Shown here piece after piece: positions 14,385-16,264 of a stretch of 16,264 bases of DNA (the first letter of the stretch is position 1; every line of letters starts with the position of its first letter). The DNA lies in contig DFUX01000064.1 in assembly GCA_002379855.1 (NCBI GenBank), positions 5,607 to 21,870 of the forward strand, read 5' to 3'. Position numbers and translations under genes: made by a program. The DNA comes from Cloacimonetes bacterium UBA4175 (lineage in GTDB: Bacteria; Cloacimonadota; Cloacimonadia; Cloacimonadales; Cloacimonadaceae). The notes under the pieces are model-generated. The model saw nothing but the letters and a program-made list of their open reading frames with translations, was not told where the DNA came from and ran no database searches.

Positions 14385-14553
14385 TGGTTCCTCCACTTTT
14401 CAGGCAAAAGAATCCCCATGGGCTGAAAACCGCGCTCCTGCGCGACTGCCGCCGCGGGACTTTTTCTGCTAAGTTGGCATTGTTGGCGGGGATTGATGGC
14501 GCAAACCATCCCCCTGTGATACTCATACGAGTATCCCCGTTAAAGGGTGACAT
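14377..14553 (-). CDS. Possible leader small ORF (58 codons) upstream of rpsJ
   Basis: An ATG with AGGAGG 4 nt upstream opens a 58-codon frame (MSPFNGDTRMSITGGWFAPS at the start, SPWGFFCLKSGGTSE at the end). Its TAA stop lies inside codons 2-3 of rpsJ, so it overlaps rpsJ by 8 nt and covers the rpsJ Shine-Dalgarno. I do not recognise the product; it has no signal peptide or membrane segment and is Arg/Ser-rich in the middle. Three stem-loops lie within it. It could be a translated leader coupling into rpsJ, or just an open frame in a noncoding leader. The frame stays open upstream to an ATG at 14706, which has no ribosome-binding site. Confidence 0.35.
   Translation of the reverse strand: MSPFNGDTRMSITGGWFAPSIPANNANLAEKVPRRQSRRSAVFSPWGFFCLKSGGTSE
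14431..14444 (-). promoter_or_regulatory. GC-rich hairpin in S10 leader
   Basis: On the minus strand CGCGC pairs with GCGCG around the loop AGGA, and GTTTTC follows. This resembles a weak intrinsic terminator about 46 nt before rpsJ. The neighbouring CCGCG (14457-14453) can instead pair with CGCGG (14434-14430), which would exclude this hairpin. An attenuation role is inference. Confidence 0.3.
14488..14514 (-). promoter_or_regulatory. Stem-loop in S10 leader (GGGG-GATGG stem)
   Basis: On the minus strand GGGG plus GATGG (14514-14506) pairs with CCATC and CCCC (14499-14488), with a three-base bulge and a six-base loop. Nine base pairs in all, mostly GC. It is the middle of three hairpins in the rpsJ leader. 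Confidence 0.4.
14518..14535 (-). promoter_or_regulatory. Perfect inverted repeat in S10 leader
   Basis: GATACTC and GAGTATC form a perfect 7-bp stem around a 4-nt loop, 16 nt downstream of the small-ORF start. Because of its symmetry it could act as an RNA hairpin or as a DNA operator. It has no T-tract. Confidence 0.4.
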
Positions 14554-14573
14554 CGTTCCTCCTAAAGAACTAT

Positions 14574-14597
14574 AAGTCCCTGCAAAACCTGGGACTT
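14574..14597 (-). promoter_or_regulatory. Stem-loop near the 5' end of the S10 leader
   Basis: On the minus strand AAGTCCC (14597-14591) pairs perfectly with GGGACTT (14580-14574) around a 10-nt loop. A second AAGTCCC (14462-14456) lies about 110 nt downstream and could compete for the same GGGACTT, giving two exclusive folds. It stands just before the small-ORF Shine-Dalgarno. If the TATAGC upstream is the -10 box, this hairpin would be at the very 5' end of the mRNA. Confidence 0.45.
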
Positions 14598-14599
14598 GT

Positions 14600-14664
14600 G
14601 CTATACAGTAAAACTTTATTCTGCAAGTGTTGGTCAGGATTTTTAGCTTCCCCGATTTTGTCAA
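14600..14664 (-). promoter_or_regulatory. Candidate promoter region for the S10 operon
   Basis: No upstream minus-strand gene exists in the window, so the operon promoter should be between rpsJ and the divergent gene. A perfect TTGACA is at 14664-14659 but the hexamer 17 nt on (AATCCT) is a poor -10. A TATAGC at 14605-14600 is a fair -10, but its -35 (TTGCAG, 15 nt upstream) is poor. I cannot choose between them by eye. Confidence 0.3.
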
Positions 14665-14919
14665 TAGCTTTTTTAATTTCCTGTCTTTTACGCGGAAGCA
14701 CCTCATACGCTCATGGCTAACTGACCGCTCATTGATCGTAGAGCAATCGCCGGACTGGAATTCAGCCGGACATCAATGGGACATGGACTTGTGATCTGAT
14801 CAGGAGGTCGGAATTACCGGACAGTTTTTTTCTGGCTACCCCCCCGGTTTCAGCTTGACAACATACGATATCGCATAAGCTTGGCCATACTGTATCACAA
14901 TTTGGTTTGGAGATGAAAC
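14665..14919. other. Intergenic region between S10 leader and divergent GNAT gene
   Basis: No convincing gene is seen here. Short elements present are TGATC-T-GATCA (14792-14802), three copies of CCGGAC (14750, 14766, 14817), a bulged GTCGG/CCGGAC stem followed by seven Ts on the plus strand (14807-14831), a TTGACA on the plus strand (14855-14860) and a near-palindrome ATACGATATCGCAT (14863-14876). It must carry the promoter of the GNAT gene and perhaps an operator. It may also be the remains of a lost gene. Confidence 0.4.
14855..14876 (+). promoter_or_regulatory. Candidate -35 and palindromic operator upstream of the GNAT gene
   Basis: A perfect TTGACA is followed 2 nt later by ATACGATATCGCAT, which is symmetric apart from one base pair around CGATATCG. 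No good -10 lies 16-18 nt downstream of TTGACA; the nearest is TAAGCT at 15 nt. A repressor binding here could control the acetyltransferase, but this is inference. Confidence 0.25.
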
Positions 14920-15459
14920 ATGCCAGCACCCTATACAATCAGAAAAGCGGAGGCATCGGATATCGAAGCTATATCCGCGGTACATGTCCAAAGCTGGAGG
15001 GAGACCTATCCAGGCATTATGCCGCAACAGCGGATTGATGGCATGAGCATCGAGAGCAGCTCCAGGCATTGGCAGGCAGTTATTTTCGAGGGCTTTACCT
15101 TTCTGGTGGCGGAAACGGAAGGCCGGGTTGTGGGTTTTGCCAGCGGCGGAAATAAATACGAGTACAAAGACTGTGAAACTGGGCTTAGCAATGCCTGTGA
15201 CTGCGAACTGGAAGCCTTGTATCTGCTGAAAGAGTTCCAGGGCAGGGGAATCGGCAAAGCCCTGGTCTATCGATTCGCGGAGATCATGAAGCAGGAAAAG
15301 AAGCATACCATGATCATTTGGGTGGCGGAAAAGAACCCCTCGGCCGGATTCTATGTGGCTATTGGAGGGGAATTGGTGGACAGGAAAATGTTTATATTCA
15401 GCGAAGTGCCGGTTCCGGTGCTTGCCTACAGGTTTAGGCTCGGGAATCTGCCTATCTGA
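14920..15459 (+). CDS. GNAT-family N-acetyltransferase
   Basis: Proteins of this family move an acetyl group from acetyl-CoA to an amine; the substrate here cannot be told from sequence. The 179 residues show the GNAT order: an N-terminal strand and helix (YTIRKAEASDIEAISAVHVQ, then SWRETYPGIMP), a central strand FLVAETEGRVVGFASGG (61-77), motif A ELEALYLLKEFQGRGIGKAL (96-115) with the CoA-binding Q107-G108-R109-G110-I111-G112, and motif B EKNPSAGFYVAIGGELV (137-153). There is no signal peptide, so it is cytoplasmic. GGAG lies 7 nt before the ATG. It is divergent from the ribosomal operon and looks like a single gene, with no clear terminator behind it. It is not close enough to RimI or RimJ for me to name it. 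Confidence 0.9.
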   Translation: MPAPYTIRKAEASDIEAISAVHVQSWRETYPGIMPQQRIDGMSIESSSRHWQAVIFEGFTFLVAETEGRVVGFASGGNKYEYKDCETGLSNACDCELEALYLLKEFQGRGIGKALVYRFAEIMKQEKKHTMIIWVAEKNPSAGFYVAIGGELVDRKMFIFSEVPVPVLAYRFRLGNLPI

Positions 15460-15561
15460 ATCTTCCCTGTTGAAGCCAGGAAACATCCATACCAGCTAAG
15501 TTTGGCTCAAGTTCATATTTGGCAGTAAGTTCTTTTAAAACCTCTCCCTGCAAAATAAAGA

Positions 15562-15590
15562 TTCAAGCGGAATATATTTTGCTTTATATA
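15562..15590 (+). promoter_or_regulatory. Candidate promoter of the T9SS-type gene
   Basis: An AT-rich stretch carries TATATA (15585-15590) 17 nt after TTCAAG, a weak -35. A second AT box, TATATT (15573-15578), lies within. The base composition is clearly more AT-rich than the flanking genes, as expected of a promoter. Confidence 0.3.
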
Positions 15591-15648
15591 TTTACTGAAA
15601 CCCACCCAGTATATTGCTGAGTGAAAAACCCATCCATGGGAGGAAAAA

Positions 15649-16203
15649 ATGAAAGCATTACAAAGCTCATTTTTGTGTCTTGTCCTGCTCTGCGGAGCGG
15701 CGCTTTTGGGAGCGCAGGCGCCCCAGTGGCAATGAGCAGTCCAGGCGGGAGGGATGGGCTGGAATGAAGGCCATTCCATAGTTATCGACAGCCAGGGTAA
15801 CCAATATGTGGTCGGGCGGTTTGAATACACAGCCAGTTTCGGCAGCCATACCCTGACAGCAAGCTTTGCAGAGTTCGATACAGATATATTTGTCGCCAAG
15901 CTGGGAAATGGAACCCCCGTGGAAGATGAACTCGCTCCGCAAGCGCTTGCCAGGCTGTATTGCGCCTATCCCAATCCCCTGGGCAGGGGCGCCAGCGCTC
16001 TGATCAAGGCGGAGATTCCGGAACGCTCTACCGCCACCCTGAGCATCTTTAACCTGCGTGGACAGGTCGTAGCCCGCCACAAACTGGGTTCCGGTTCGCA
16101 GCAGATTTCCTTCAGCGGGGAAGGGCTTCCCGCGGGGGTCTATCTCTACAGCCTGCAATGCGGGAACTACAGGGAGACCAGGAAGCTGGTGCTGCTGAAG
16201 TGA
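15649..16203 (+). pseudogene. Secreted SBBP-repeat protein with T9SS C-terminal sorting domain, interrupted by TGA
   Basis: GGGAGG lies 5 nt before an ATG that opens a signal peptide (MKALQSSFLCLVLLCGAALL, then GAQA). Codon 29 is TGA (15733-15735), and the same frame then runs on to the end: AVQAGGMGWNEGHSIVIDSQ and GNQYVVGRFEYTASFGSHTL, then DIFVAKLG, a single SBBP-like beta-propeller repeat. The last 80 or so residues are a type A T9SS sorting domain (AYPNPLGRG, then TLSIFNLRGQVVARH, LPAGVYLYSLQCG, TRKLVLLK). In relatives I recall, this repeat begins W-AVQAGG, so TGA probably replaces TGG. Such proteins normally have many repeats; here there is one. Most likely a decayed, internally deleted copy. 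If expressed, only a 28-residue peptide results, unless the TGA is read through. Confidence 0.75.
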
Positions 16204-16256
16204 GGTGGAAAGGTTTATAGAACGCGGATGACAGGATCTTTGAAGGTGGAAAGGTT
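16203..16256 (+). repeat. Pair of 13-nt direct repeats
   Basis: AGGTGGAAAGGTT occurs at 16203-16215 and again at 16244-16256, 41 nt apart, just after the pseudogene stop. The right-hand 17-nt inverted repeat lies between them. The window ends here, so I cannot see whether a longer tandem array follows. Confidence 0.5.
16217..16233. repeat. 17-nt inverted repeat, right copy
   Basis: ATAGAACGCGGATGACA is the exact reverse complement of bases 1-17. It lies 14 nt beyond the pseudogene stop, between two 13-nt direct repeats. Both copies sit downstream of genes, which suits an intergenic repeat family. Confidence 0.5.
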
Positions 16257-16264
16257 CCCCCGAA

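Noticed and set aside
14377..14706. Longer version of the small ORF upstream of rpsJ (109 codons)
   Set aside because: The ATG at 14706 has no Shine-Dalgarno, and the frame would cross the possible promoter elements. Only the 58-codon form from 14553 has a proper ribosome-binding site.
14570..14715. A second open frame of about 45 codons on the minus strand (containing KKAIDKIGEAKNPDQHLQNK), ending just before the small-ORF SD
   Set aside because: It looks somewhat protein-like but has no ATG with a ribosome-binding site and a length easily reached by chance. It could be a gene remnant, but I cannot support it.
14836..15486. A 216-codon minus-strand frame opposite the GNAT gene
   Set aside because: The plus-strand frame has clear GNAT motifs and a good ribosome-binding site; the antisense frame has neither.
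15733..15735. Recoding of TGA as Trp or selenocysteine
   Set aside because: TGA ends several core genes in this window, so it is a stop here, and I see no selenocysteine-type hairpin after the codon. A point mutation is simpler.
15667..16158. Minus-strand frames opposite the T9SS-domain pseudogene
   Set aside because: They are shadows of the recognisable SBBP and sorting-domain frame on the plus strand.
1..16264. CRISPR array, transposase, tRNA or rRNA genes
   Set aside because: I looked for regularly spaced repeats, transposase-like proteins and tRNA-like ends and found none. Nearly all of the window is coding, and the only clear repeats are the short ones listed.

Overview
The window is dominated by one long minus-strand run of 30 housekeeping genes. 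It is a fused S10-spc-alpha ribosomal protein cluster, in transcription order: rpsJ, rplC, rplD, rplW, rplB, rpsS, rplV, rpsC, rplP, rpmC, rpsQ, rplN, rplX, rplE, rpsN, rpsH, rplF, rplR, rpsE, rpmD, rplO, secY, map, infA, rpmJ, rpsM, rpsK, rpsD, rpoA, rplQ. The gene order is the standard bacterial one. Genes are separated by 0-25 nt or overlap (ATGA overlaps rplD/rplW, rplP/rpmC and rpsE/rpmD; an 11-nt rpoA/rplQ overlap). The only larger gap (41 nt, infA-rpmJ) holds a stem-loop. The run closes at a hairpin followed by a T-rich tract just after rplQ. Six of the 30 genes appear to use non-ATG starts (TTG: rpsC, rpsE, rpsM, secY; GTG: rpsJ, rpsQ).

About 535 nt separate rpsJ from the divergent plus-strand gene. 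The part next to rpsJ looks like an mRNA leader: several stem-loops, and a 58-codon small ORF with a strong Shine-Dalgarno whose stop overlaps the rpsJ start. On the plus strand follow a GNAT-family N-acetyltransferase and a short secreted protein with a signal peptide, one SBBP-like beta-propeller repeat and a type IX secretion C-terminal sorting domain. That last gene has an in-frame TGA and looks like a pseudogene.

The organism is a bacterium of the FCB group. The T9SS-type C-terminal domain joined to an SBBP-type repeat resembles what I recall from Candidatus Cloacimonadota, but this assignment rests on pattern memory and not on a search. TGA ends several ribosomal genes here, so the genetic code is standard.

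Most striking: ribosomal protein L4 (rplD) is intact at both ends but lacks, in frame, about 29 residues that correspond to the extended loop normally reaching into the peptide exit tunnel. L22, the other tunnel-loop protein, is normal. Other points worth checking are the S10 leader, the infA-rpmJ hairpin overlapping the rpmJ ribosome-binding site, and a 17-nt sequence repeated in inverted orientation at the two ends of the window.
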